Assembly: GCA_949752735.1 (NCBI GenBank)
Contig: OX457036.1
Location: 90,615,908 to 90,679,907 of the forward strand
DNA length: 64,000 nucleotides
DNA from: Lumbricus terrestris
Lineage: Eukaryota > Annelida > Clitellata > Crassiclitellata > Lumbricidae
Direction of reading: 5' to 3'
The translations under genes and the position numbers were made by a program. Below are positions 9,082 through 19,900 of this stretch, one piece after another. Under the pieces are notes generated by a model. That model was not told the DNA's origin, did no database searches, and saw only the letters and a program-made list of their open reading frames with translations. Each line of letters starts with the position of its first letter. Within the stretch, counting starts at the first letter, position 1.

Positions 9082-12000
9082 TCACATTTCATCTTGAGAT
9101 TGTCTTTGTGAGCTTGTCTGGTTTTCGACCTTGACCTGGCAGGGGATTGGTTTCACTTTAGCACTATCCAGGTGTCTGACTAAGGAATGCGGCTCTATGT
9201 TCATCCTTGCCTCCAATACCGTTAGAAGCGACGCCAGAGCACGGTCCGCCAGCAGAGCAACCAACCCCTGTTCTGCTTCAGTGAATTTGCTCAGCACGTA
9301 ATTGGCGACATTTCTACGATCGTCTGGGCGGTCAATTCCAATCCGCAACCTCACAATTGACTAGAAAATATACAAACAGAAACATGATGCTCAGAAACAG
9401 CGTAACAGCTGATGGTGCATAACAAGATCATCTCTTTGGTCTGGGGTTTCTTGTTGGGTCTTGCTCCGGACTATCTTCGCAACTCCTCTGCAATAACCTG
9501 AGTGCACTATATTCAAACACATACAGCCTCTGAGTGGTTAAAAATGTTTTATATAAACACGCACATAAAAACAACATTTGTATAGCACATTTTCCGAGTT
9601 TACAGTGAAAAAATGGAGCAACTGAAAATGTAAGGAACTTACATCAGAGGATAAGTAGGTCATGACAGACTTCACTCCATTGTGTCCTCTAAAAGTCATA
9701 AAAACAAAGTTAATATGCTGGATGCACATCATTAATCACTAGAAACACATTACCTAATATGTGCACATTCTTATCTCGAGTCATTTTACAAAAGCCAAGT
9801 AAATCAGTTCTGCTGTGTTTTAAATCATATTGAGGATGAAGTTAAAGCTATTTTTACCATGTACGAGAATGCACCAATCAATCCATAATGCATATATAAT
9901 ATTATTATTACTATTATTTATTATTATTATTGTTGTTATAACAACAACAAATGGAGTAGATATCTTGAAGGGAGCCACATGAAGCACGACAGATTGATTT
10001 TAACGCATGCAAAGTTACACATAAATGTGTGAAAGGCCGTCCTTATGGAATGCCGTTCCCTCACAGGGCTGTCAAGAGAAATACTAGCCACTAGACAGAG
10101 TAGTCAGGGAACCCTACACCATTTTAAGGTTTTATGAGGAAAAAACGTTAGAAAACAAATTGAAATAATAAAAGTACAGGTAAGGCCTACGATTTTATGT
10201 TTAATTTTATACAATATCATTTTATTCACTTGTAAATTTGAAGTTTTGACTGACTGTAGATAATTCTCAGTAATATCATATTTTGAAAGGCATGACTCAT
10301 AAACTTTGTATATATGGCTACCTAGCCCTGACCCCCTAAAGTCACTGGATCACGGAGTATTTGCCCCTTGCCCCTCCCTCTTGGCAGCCCTGGTGCTGCT
10401 CAGTCATGGCCATTCAGTGGCACTCCCAGTGTGAGAACCTGAGGAGAAGAAATAGGTCTTAGGAGAGAGAAAGATGTAGATAATGATCCAGATAACAGAG
10501 TTCCAAACAGAGTGGAGGGAAAGGCATCACATAGAAGGCCAACTGATATTTCAGGTGCTACAGTATCTTAATAGCTGAAATGCTGGATGCACGAAATTAG
10601 ATAGATCCAATAAAGAGAAGAAATGCTGCCAAATAAATTGTGCAATTACGGTTAAAACTCCAGTAAAAAATTATGAGTAAACAACTCAAGAAAAAAATAG
10701 CTGTAGCTTGGTTTTAGCACTAACCTAGCACTGCCTTTATCTTTGATGCCAAACTTCCCAACTGGTTTGTCGAGTTCATCATGAATAAGAAAAACGTTGC
10801 CAGTGGAGATTTTGAACCGGTCAACTGCAAATAAAAACAAATCCATTCACTATTTAAACATTCATCACTCTACAGCATGCTTTCAAGATATTCATAGATT
10901 CTAAGAAGTCACTAGCTCAACCGCAACTAAGACAAAGTGCTAAGGAGCTAAAAAAAAAGCAAAACAATTCGCCATTCAGTATTATATAGTTTTCTATTTA
11001 TCTTAAGTTAAAAGTGATAACTTGAAATAATAAGTACTACTACAACTAGTGTGCATTCTAGTCTAAAGCAGAGGTCTCAAACTCAAGTCAGCATGTGGGC
11101 CGCATTTGGAAATTTTTAATGACTCGCGGGCCGCAACATAAAAATGTAGGCTAATCGTGCACGTGAAACTGGAATTAGCCATGTGTCATTGCAGCATACA
11201 ATAGGCCTACTGCAATGATGAAATAGCCCTGTAAAATTCACATAATATTATATTTTAAGTGTAACTATAATGGTACTGCAAACAAAATTGGAAAACCATT
11301 CTATCCCAATTAGCCTATCGAAAAATGCGTGAGCGCTATAATTGAAGAAATTATGCTGTAATAAAAATTTAAAATGACTAATTTTTTAAAGTATCCTAAG
11401 CAATGTTCAGAGTAATTCAACTCGAATTTAGTTAGGCCTACAGACTCTGAGTGTTCTTAAGTGCTCTAAATGTTCTTAGTCCTCTAAACCAAAGTCACCA
11501 AAATTATAGGAATAAACATAGGCCCTACCTGCTAGTGTCATTCTCTCTTGGTCTAACGTACTGGGAGCGCCTCTCATTGGTGTGCACTGTGAGAGGCGCT
11601 TTATAAATTTATAAATACAATACAATTGTTCAAAACCAAGCAAATGGAAGTTAACTTGCAAAAATAAGCACACGCTGAAGTGACATTTTTCAGCTTCTCA
11701 TCATCTGGGAAGATACGATTATTCCGGGAGATACTATATTTTGCGACACCAGCATACAAACTTTGCTGTGCATTCTTCTGCTTCGGCGTTGCATCGCACT
11801 GAAGGTCCACTAAATCCATCTGCATATTATAATGCCTTGCCTATAGATCTACCTGCTGTTGTGGACTCAAAGTCTAATCAAAAGGAGTAGAAAGCAGTTT
11901 AAACATTGGTTCAAATCGTAAAAGAACTGCAAAATTCTTTTAAACCGATATCTAACTTTTAAAAAAATCAAAAACCAGGAAGCTGTTCGCGGGCCGCATT

Positions 12001-12777
12001 AATCGGGTTCGCGGGCCGCATGCGGCGCGCGGGCCGCGTGTTTGAGACCTCTGGTCTAAAGTAACGTCTCATTATAGAACATTTGTCATAATTGAAAATC
12101 GTTCGATAGCTTCACAATCGGCCACATTAAATGTCGAAAAGATTACAGAAAGCATGTGAGCCCATAACTATTCTGCATTGGGGCTCAGCTACAAGATCGC
12201 AGGCAACAATGAGGAATACAAGCAGTGATTAAATGTAGGGAGCCGTTTGTTGCCACTGGCGGTGCCAGCAATACAATTTCCGCATCAGGGTCATGGAAAT
12301 ATTCAGCAGGTTGAAGAAATTAAATACAAAGAAGATAATTTCAAAGAATAGTTGGCAGTTCATAAGGCCAGTCAAGAGCAAAATAGGCAGTTCGTTACTA
12401 TGGTGGTGTCGCCACTGGCTGGTGCTTTGTAGGTCAAAACAGGTCATTCATTTCTATTTTATCCCGAAATCAACTGAAAACCCATGCAGTTGATATAGGA
12501 AGAAAGTTTTTCAACTCCACAAAATCTCACCTGCTTTTTTGACACTTATCCCATTACCATTCATTGGCAGAATGGGTTTCAGCAGAAAAATTTCAGATTT
12601 TACAGGCAATTCATTTGACTCGTGTGAATTGAAGTTCAGCGTCTTTCTTGCCACGTGCGACTTAGTTTCTTTGCTGCAATGCCATGTTGTATCAAGACAG
12701 ACAGCCAGCCTGTCAATTACTTTCATTCCAACACTGTGTCGAGTATCCGGTCGGTCAATATTACCCAATCCAACAAT
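9082..12777 (-). CDS. PTRH1: Peptidyl-tRNA hydrolase, PTH1 family (5' exon not found)
   Basis: Four minus-strand exons join in phase: 12777-12531, 10824-10725, 9688-9643 and 9360-9082 (stop). They give 223 aa. PTH1 enzymes cleave peptidyl-tRNA released from stalled ribosomes, freeing the tRNA. The first exon reads IVGLGNIDRPDTRHSVGMK, with the family Asn (GLGN) and the catalytic His (TRH). KP..PMN follows, with the substrate-binding Asn. The second and third exons give VFLIHDELDKPVGKF and GSARGHNGVKS across a clean junction, with the Asp and GHNG residues of the active site. The last exon has VRLRIGIDRPDDRRNVANYV, the usual C-terminal block. All junctions are GT-AG. The first exon, expected to hold only a start codon and a short leader in phase 0, was not identified upstream of 12777, so the 5' end is open. 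A MITE and a hAT element sit in its introns. Confidence 0.93.
9361..10724. other. PTRH1 introns between exons ending at 10725 and starting at 9360
   Basis: Apart from the 46-base exon 9643-9688, no coding sequence is seen. The content is AT-rich unique DNA, an (ATT)n tract with TTGTTGTTATAACAACAACAA at about 9930, and the element at 10064-10392. Confidence 0.7.
10064..10392. mobile_element. Probable hAT-like MITE in PTRH1 intron (no clean TSD)
   Basis: CAGGGCTGTCAAGAG and CTCTTGGCAGCCCTG are inverted termini of the hAT type, 329 bp apart. The flanking 8 bases (TTCCCTCA and GTGCTGCT) do not match, so either the borders are decayed or the pairing is fortuitous. Confidence 0.5.
11069..12053. 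mobile_element. 985-bp hAT-like MITE in PTRH1 intron, TSD GTCTAAAG
   Basis: Ends CAGAGGTCTCAAACTC and GTTTGAGACCTCTG are inverted. GTCTAAAG is duplicated exactly at 11061-11068 and 12054-12061. GGGCCGC repeats sit inside both termini. About 11330-11750 is homologous to the interior and right end of the element at 31980-32440, so this MITE carries a relic of a second transposon. A small L2-tail-like piece (GGGAGCGCCTCTCATTGG...) is at about 11565-11620. Confidence 0.95.
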
Positions 12778-12939
12778 CTACAAAGTTTAAAAATATAGGA
12801 TGGATATGAAGGTACTGATGAACTTTATATAATTAAATAATGAACACATTTCGAAATATCAACATGCTATGCAACTGTAGAAGGTATTATTATTCATGAT
12901 GCACAACTAGTATATCGTTTGCTAATTATAACAAAATAA

Positions 12940-13417
12940 GGTAATCTATCGTTTTAACGGAATTAATTATTTGCCATTTTGTCCACTATCGTTTTAGCGG
13001 AATTAATTATTCGCCATTGCATGGGATATAGCGATGATGGCATAGGGCCTACAAGTTGGATTGACGAAAAGAATTCTTGCTAAATAGAAGTCGGATTGAT
13101 GAAATAATTTTTCACGCAATAGAAGTGGGATTTGCGAAAACATTATTGCTGAATGTGGGGCTGAATTGATGAAAAAATTATTTAAATAGAAATTGAAATG
13201 ATAAAAAAACTTATTGTTGAAATAGAAGCTGGATTGGTTAAATGAAATCTTGACTAAATGGAAACCTGATTGATGATAATGATTTATGCCAAAGTAGAAG
13301 CCGGAATGTTGAAAAATAATGATGCCGCGACTGCCCAAAAATTTTGTATAATTTATTCCGCTATTCCGTTTTCCGATATGAGAAAAATAATTAATTCCGT
13401 TAAAACGATAGATTACC
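12940..13417. mobile_element. 478-bp TIR element, TSD CAAAATAA
   Basis: Near-perfect ~30-bp inverted ends begin GGTAATCTATCGTTTTAACGG. CAAAATAA flanks both sides exactly (12932-12939 and 13418-13425). The interior is a degenerate ~40-bp tandem repeat of the form AGAAG..GGATTGATGAAA..ATT.TTGC.AAA. The 142-aa open frame read across it is repeat-derived. The 8-bp duplication suggests hAT. Confidence 0.9.
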
Positions 13418-13425
13418 CAAAATAA

Positions 13426-13966
13426 AAGCATGTTTAAAAACCTCTCATGATACTCTTGTTTATTTACTAGTGGGCAATTTTTCTTAGGTCTGTAGCTCTC
13501 GTTTGTATCCCCACATATGTTGCTGATATTAGCCGGACTAAACCGATCAAACTGTGCCCTTCACCACGTTTGCATGACTTTGATAATCAGAGCTCCTGTG
13601 TATAAGCCCCAAATAATAATAATAATTGTTATTACTTAAGGCAATCGTGTGATATATTGAAAATGATGACCAGTACATTCTTACTAGGACATTATTCTTC
13701 GTTGAGACCATTTTAATATCATTTGAACACATTCTATGCGACGAAAGTAAATAACGGAAAGCAAATGGAAGTCTAGTCGGCATATTTGATACATTAAACA
13801 GCTTCATTGTTGTATCATTACACAACATCAATGACACCAACCCACATGCTATCTCAAACAAGCCTTTGCCTATCTTAAGCGCACCATAGACTATATAAAG
13901 CCAATGGTTATACGCAACACCTGATTTTTTAGCCGAAAATTTAATTTTCATTTACGATGTTCTTTG
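13426..13966. other. Intergenic / possible PTRH1 first intron, no gene seen
   Basis: AT-rich sequence with an (AAT)n tract at about 13611-13625. The first exon of PTRH1 could lie here or further right, but no short leader with a phase-0 donor stands out. Confidence 0.5.
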
Positions 13967-13974
13967 AGTTTTAT

Positions 13975-15840
13975 CATGGTGTAAGAAGGGATGGTGTGCG
14001 CACTTCTTATACTGGCCATACATTGTTTTTGGCATTTCAGCAGGCGGCGCTGCTGTCCCCAGTTGATGGTTGGCAGCATATACAATATAGAGCAAGAAGT
14101 ATAAGAAACGTTCGAAACATGGAACATATGGACAAGCAGAGGGCAGGAACATAGGGAGTATCAATTGGAACATATAAGGGGCGATGAGGATCAGGTAACA
14201 TTGCAGGGAACATGGAACGTCATACGGAGCAACAGGGAACATAGGCCTAAGCGAATATACAACAAAGAGCGTGGAACGTAAAGAACATGAAGCATCACAG
14301 AGAACATTGTTCAGAGAATATATAGGACGAGGAAGACGGAACATGCATGCATTACGGAACATGCCACAAGGACTGCAGAACGTAAGGAACATGGAACATC
14401 AGGGGAAACATCGGAAACATTAAAAAACTTGGAATATGGAAAGTGCAACAAGGAATTGGAACACAAGGAACGTGGACCATCAGGTGACACAAGGAACATG
14501 GAACTTCAGGGAAAATCAGAATCAGTGAAGAACAAGGAATGCGGAACACAAAGAACAGGGAACATCACGGAACATAAGGAACATGAAACATCACATGGAA
14601 CACCAGAGACATCAGAAAACAAAAGACGCGGAACAAACAAGGACCATGGAACATAAAGAACCTGGAACATCACGGGAAAATGAGAAACATATAAGAACAC
14701 GGAACGAGGAACACGCAACAGGGTCTGTGGAATGTAAGGAACATGGCACATAGGAGGAAAGATCAGAACCATTAAGATACATGGAACACGGAATGTGGAA
14801 CAAAAAATGTGGAACACAAGGAACATGGAACATCAGGGAACGTAAGGAACATGGATCATCACTGAAAAACAGAACACGGAATGTGGAACACGCAGCAAGG
14901 TCCTTGGAACGCAGGGAACAAGGAACATAAGAGGGAACACAAGAAACATTAAGGAACATGGAACCCGGAATGTTCAACAAGGAATGAGGAACAAAAGGAA
15001 CATCAGGGAACATAGGAAACAAGGAACATCGCAGGAGCTTCAGAGGCATTAAAAATACGAAACGTGGAACACGCAACAAAGACCGTGGAGCATAAGGAAC
15101 ATGGAACACCTGAGGGAACATCAGAAACATTAAGAAACAAGGAACGCGAAACATAATTAAGGAACAAGAATCATCAGGATAAACATCAGAAATATTAAGG
15201 AGCATATGTAACGCGGAATATGTAGCAAGGGCCGTGGGACATAAGAAACAGGGAACACCAGAGAACACAAGGAACATGGAACATCACATTGAACGCCTGC
15301 GACATTAGAAAACAAAGGGCGCGAAATAACAACAAGGTCCGTGGAACATAAGGGATATAAACAATTAAGGCCCATGGAACATAAGGAACCTGGTATATCA
15401 CAGGGAACATCAGGGAACAAGGAACACAGGGAACACGGAACATCAATTAACAGGGAACAGAAGGCGCATCACAGAGAACAAGGGAACACGGAACATCGAT
15501 AGGAACATCAGGGTCAGAGGACATAGAGAACATTGGAACACATGAAACACATAGCATCACATGGAACAGAGAACACGGAACACATGAGAAAAGGAGACAA
15601 AGAGCAAATGGAACAGAACATAGCAAAGATAATTTGTGTCGCCCTCCTCTTCGCCCAGACATGAGACTGGCATTAGGGAACGGACGTGCAGTGAAGGAGT
15701 ATAAGTATGTATGTCATACAATATCATGAAATTCCATTAGGTTTATGGGTGAGGTCCGTCAACTGCGAACGCCATCGCCATCTAGCGACTTTAGCCACAA
15801 ATTTTAGCCAAGTGCGCACACCATCCCTTCTTACACCATG
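13975..15840. mobile_element. 1866-bp TIR element packed with GGAACAT minisatellite, TSD AGTTTTAT
   Basis: A 31-bp perfect inverted repeat begins CATGGTGTAAGAAGGGATGG at the left and is mirrored at the right end. AGTTTTAT is duplicated exactly at 13967-13974 and 15841-15848. From about 14100 to 15600 the interior is an irregular array of GGAACAT, AAGGAACA and GGAACATCAGG words, i.e. a minisatellite. All the long Met/Pro/Cys-rich minus-strand open frames here are translations of this repeat, not genes. The 8-bp duplication points to hAT, but the CATGG terminus is atypical. Confidence 0.9.
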
Positions 15841-16109
15841 AGTTTTATTAAGAGCACCATTCAGCAAAGTGTTAGGCAGTCAATAGGCACACATGTCAGT
15901 GAAATATGAAGAGGTTCAATTTTATTCGTTCAATGATTTTTATGGGAATGATGGCTGTTTGATTATAGGTTTGGAATGCTCTCCTGTTAAATAACGCCGA
16001 GAAAATGAGTTGAAACCTTCTGTGAGACGCTTAGGCCTACTGCGTAGGGACAATAATCTCGCAAAATTTTAACGCACAGTTTTGAGAAATAAAATATATA
16101 AAAATTAGT

Positions 16110-16510
16110 TGATACTGTGCTTATAGGCCTGCTACAGTATAATAATCAACCGAAGCACTGTAAAATCCTCTCTGGAACAAACTTCCGCCAGCACTTCGGC
16201 AAACTTCCGACCCATCATACGTACGAACTCACCAAAACTCCACCTCTCGCTATCTCCCCACAAGTCTTTCACTCAAAACTGAAAACATTGCTCTTTCACA
16301 AATCCTATCCTGATTCTTCCTCTTCTCCTCACATCCCTCGCCATTTCAACTCTAAACATCACCCACCTTAGCCGTCCATCTATCTGCCTGCCTGACTCTC
16401 CGACTTGACCCGCTGCCTATCGATTTTGTTTTGATTGAGCGCCTGTGAATAAGCTGGTTCCCGTGACTTGGCTTGTGTGGGCGCTGTAGAAGTCTCGAGA
16501 TTACGATTAC
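16110..16510 (+). repeat. LINE 3'-end fragment with (GATTAC)n tail
   Basis: The plus-strand frame reads LAISPQVFHSKLKTLLFHKSYP, which resembles the extreme C-terminus of L2/CR1-type ORF2. A non-coding tail follows, ending in GAGATTACGATTACGATG. The rest of the element is absent. Confidence 0.6.
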
Positions 16511-16928
16511 GATGTAAAAAAACAACAGGACGTTCCGAAAGAAATCAGTGCAAATCCTTTACTTAAACTTAATGGACATCTATTGAAAATAAAATATTAA
16601 TTTACCATAACAGAATATGACTGGACAATAACACTGCAAACTTTTGGAAGCAAAAATTTTGAATTTTCAATGTTTGAGCAAAACCACAGAATAGGTAAAA
16701 CCATGGGCAAAACCAACGACCTCATATATATATATCACACGCCATAGAAGAGTATCTTTAAAAAAGACATCTCTGTGGTTATCAGAGTTTTACATTATCG
16801 TTCAGCGTTTTGTTTTTGTTATTTGTTTACATCCACATGGTGTCTGTGATTTATCATTTGGAGAGTTAGAGCTGCAGTTACGTTCCGAAATTTTTGGCTT
16901 CATTGCCGTAAACCATAATTCTAAAATA
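16511..16928. other. 5' flank of the kinase/CYREN-like gene
   Basis: No coding sequence. It is AT-rich, with a short (TA)n run near 16726. It should contain the promoter and 5' UTR of the gene starting at 16929. No TATA box or other motif is convincing. Confidence 0.4.
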
Positions 16929-19900
16929 ATGAGTTTAAAGGAAAGTCTCGATAGTTATATCATATTTCACGGCCCACCATTTGTGGTAAGTTTCAATTAG
17001 TTTACTGTAGTTACCTGCTCATATGCACATAATAATCTTTATAATCTGCTACTTTTATAGTTTATTTTAAACTGTGTGTAATCATTGTATACATTGTAAT
17101 GTATGGGCGCTTTTCAGATGCAAATGAAGTCTACTTACTTACAGGCTTGCATATCTGACTGCCTGCCTGCTTACTACTTAAGTACTGACTTGTAATTGGA
17201 TAGAGTGAGCTGTGACTTTAGGTAGCTACTACTTGATAGCAAATAACCGAGGACAGAATTATGGCTATTTTTTAGAAAATGCTTAATTGCAGCAAAGAGC
17301 TGCATTGCAAATTTTCAATAGATCTGCATGAGATGAACAGTAAATTCGAATGAACTCCTTTTTGTTGTTTCAGGGGAAGAGTGGCTACTTCGCAAGTGAA
17401 TTATCCGAGACATACAAAAGAATTTCACCGAATGAATTACTTCAGATGAATTCAGCATTGAGTTTAAGACAGCTAATTAACAACTACATCATCAAACCAT
17501 TACAAGAGGTCAGAAGCAAATCTTAAAACTCTTACAGCTTTGCTTCATCAGCAATTAAGAAAAACAGAACTTTGTATCTCTGTTAACTTTTTTTATTTAT
17601 TGGCTTCTTATATTTACTTCAGCCTCACTTACATATCAGCTATTGCACTCATTGACCCCCTATTGACAACCACAATACCGGCAATTGTATTTGCTTTTCA
17701 ACAGGGCAAGAAGGTCGTTGTGGACGACAATATGCAGACAATGGCTGTTCGTAGATCATACACAGACACCGTTTTAAAGAAGGTTTTTTTTCTCTTTGTC
17801 TGCTTTCATTCAATTCTAGATTTCACTGGTCAATCATCATCACTCTGGTCAGCTTTGTCAAATTTCTTGCACTGTAAAAATTGATTGTGCAGTTCCCAGA
17901 GTTTCTTTGACTCATTTGACTTCAACAGGGACTTCAACCTACACAGTAGTTTGATATGCAACTGCATTTCCACAGGAAGCAATTGATGGTTTATGCAGCT
18001 TGATATGGGATCTATAGACACTTGTAGTGTTAATATATATTATATATATAAATTAATATTTATATAATATTATATTATATACATGCACGTTAATATATAT
18101 TTGTATATATAATATTATATTATATATATAATATATGTCATTAGATTAAAATTGGAATAATATATCAGTGTTAGAATTGCAGGTACCAATATACTATTAT
18201 ACTATTACTTGCATTGCAATCACCACTTCATGACAGATGCCATGTTATTATTCTCTGACAGATTCCTAAAATCCGGTGCACATGTTTAGCCTTCCGTCCA
18301 GAATTTGGAAGGACGCAGCTGATGTGGAAGCGAGAGATTCTGCTGGCAGAGGCCGTTCTCCATGAGGATTGGCAGTCCCTTGAGAAGATCTTTGCAAATG
18401 ACATCGATGTCTGGTATGGAAGGTGTGGTAAGCGCACACATATTAATTAACTACAGTCAATTTAAGTTAATTTGTTTGTTTCCAAATTAGGTGTTAATTT
18501 TAAGATGAAGAGTAACCAACTTCTGTGTAGCTTATAATTTGAAAGACTGACGTCTGGCTTGTTTTGTGATTTTGATCAGAGCCTGTTCTAGACGTGGAAC
18601 AGCTGAGAAAGTTTGAAGTAACTCTTCCACTCCAAAGCCACTCTCGACATCCGGTATGTTTTCACGTGTTTTTGCTGTTGTTGTCTTTCTGGATTTTTCA
18701 TGTTCATGTGTGGCCGAATTTATAAAAATTTATGTGTTTTGTAGAATATAAAGTGCAGTATTAATGTCCTTGTATGTCATTTAAATTCCATCATTTTTGT
18801 GCTTGTTTAAAGAAGATATTGTTTTGAACAAAGAATAACATATTTAATTGTGAGCTTACAGGCAAAGTAAAACAGTTGGATAGTGAAGAGCTCACACAAA
18901 AACTTGGACTCAGATGCAAGTTAACAGTGACTCAGATCTATGTCCTCATTGCTTATGTATATGCCCTGGTTATTACAAATGCTTTTCATAAATAAAAATA
19001 GTGATAGGAATAATATTTATAGCAACAATGATAAAAGAATTTAGTGATAGGGATAATATTTATAACAGCGACAATGTTGTTCCTTTTTAGTAATTTTTTA
19101 TATGATAGTTATTATTAAAATTAGTATTCCTGTTCTAGTACCTTTCTGTGGCTACTCAGTGCTGATTAAAGGACTTTTTGGGGCACTAAAAGGCACTATA
19201 CAACACGTCTATACACATGCATACAAACATGCACGCATGCAAGCATGCATACATAGTTAAAAACATATGCACATACATGCATACATGCCTGAATGCATAC
19301 TTGTTACTTATAATACCTACATTGTGGTGTTTCTTGTATTTTTAGTTCCAGATTCCTTGCTTGATGATTGAGTGCAATACTGTTTCTGATGCCACAAAGA
19401 TTGTTGGTCTAATGGAGAATTGGTTACGACAAAATAAACATGGCAGGGTCATTGCGATTTATGAATCCGACAGAAGCAATAGAATTGGTAAAATATTAAT
19501 TTCTTTTGTTTAGAGATAATAATAATAACTGTGCATTGATGTAGAATCTTTGTTGTTTCTGGCATCAATTTTATTTTTACTCAGGACAGATATTAGTTGT
19601 TACAAGCATCTGAAAAACTAATTTTTTCTGAGTTTCGGCTGGGAGCGCCTCTGAGTAGTTTATCTGGGATGAAAGCTATTTTGGTCGAAAAATCGATGAA
19701 TGAAGGTTGGCTTCCAATTGCCTTCCTCCCATCATTTTTTGTCTCTCATTGCATTTTGTCGACTTCCAACATCCATCCTTTTTTATCCTGACAGCCACTC
19801 TGTTGTCCATCACGCACTCTGTGTACAGAGTTATATGGTTAGAATTAACAAAAATATTGCCAAGATTGATGGGGCTTTATGTGCTGAAGAAACATTTTGA

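Noticed and set aside
10064..10392. A claim of a fully defined hAT insertion here.
   Set aside because: The inverted ends are good, but the flanking 8 bases do not match. It is therefore listed only as probable.
13003..13431. A 142-codon minus-strand open frame.
   Set aside because: It lies inside the 478-bp TIR element and reads its degenerate 40-bp tandem repeat.
13952..15662. Several long minus-strand open frames (up to 221 codons) rich in Met, Pro, Cys and Val.
   Set aside because: They are translations of the GGAACAT minisatellite in several frames at once, inside a transposon-like unit. No domain or start context supports a gene.
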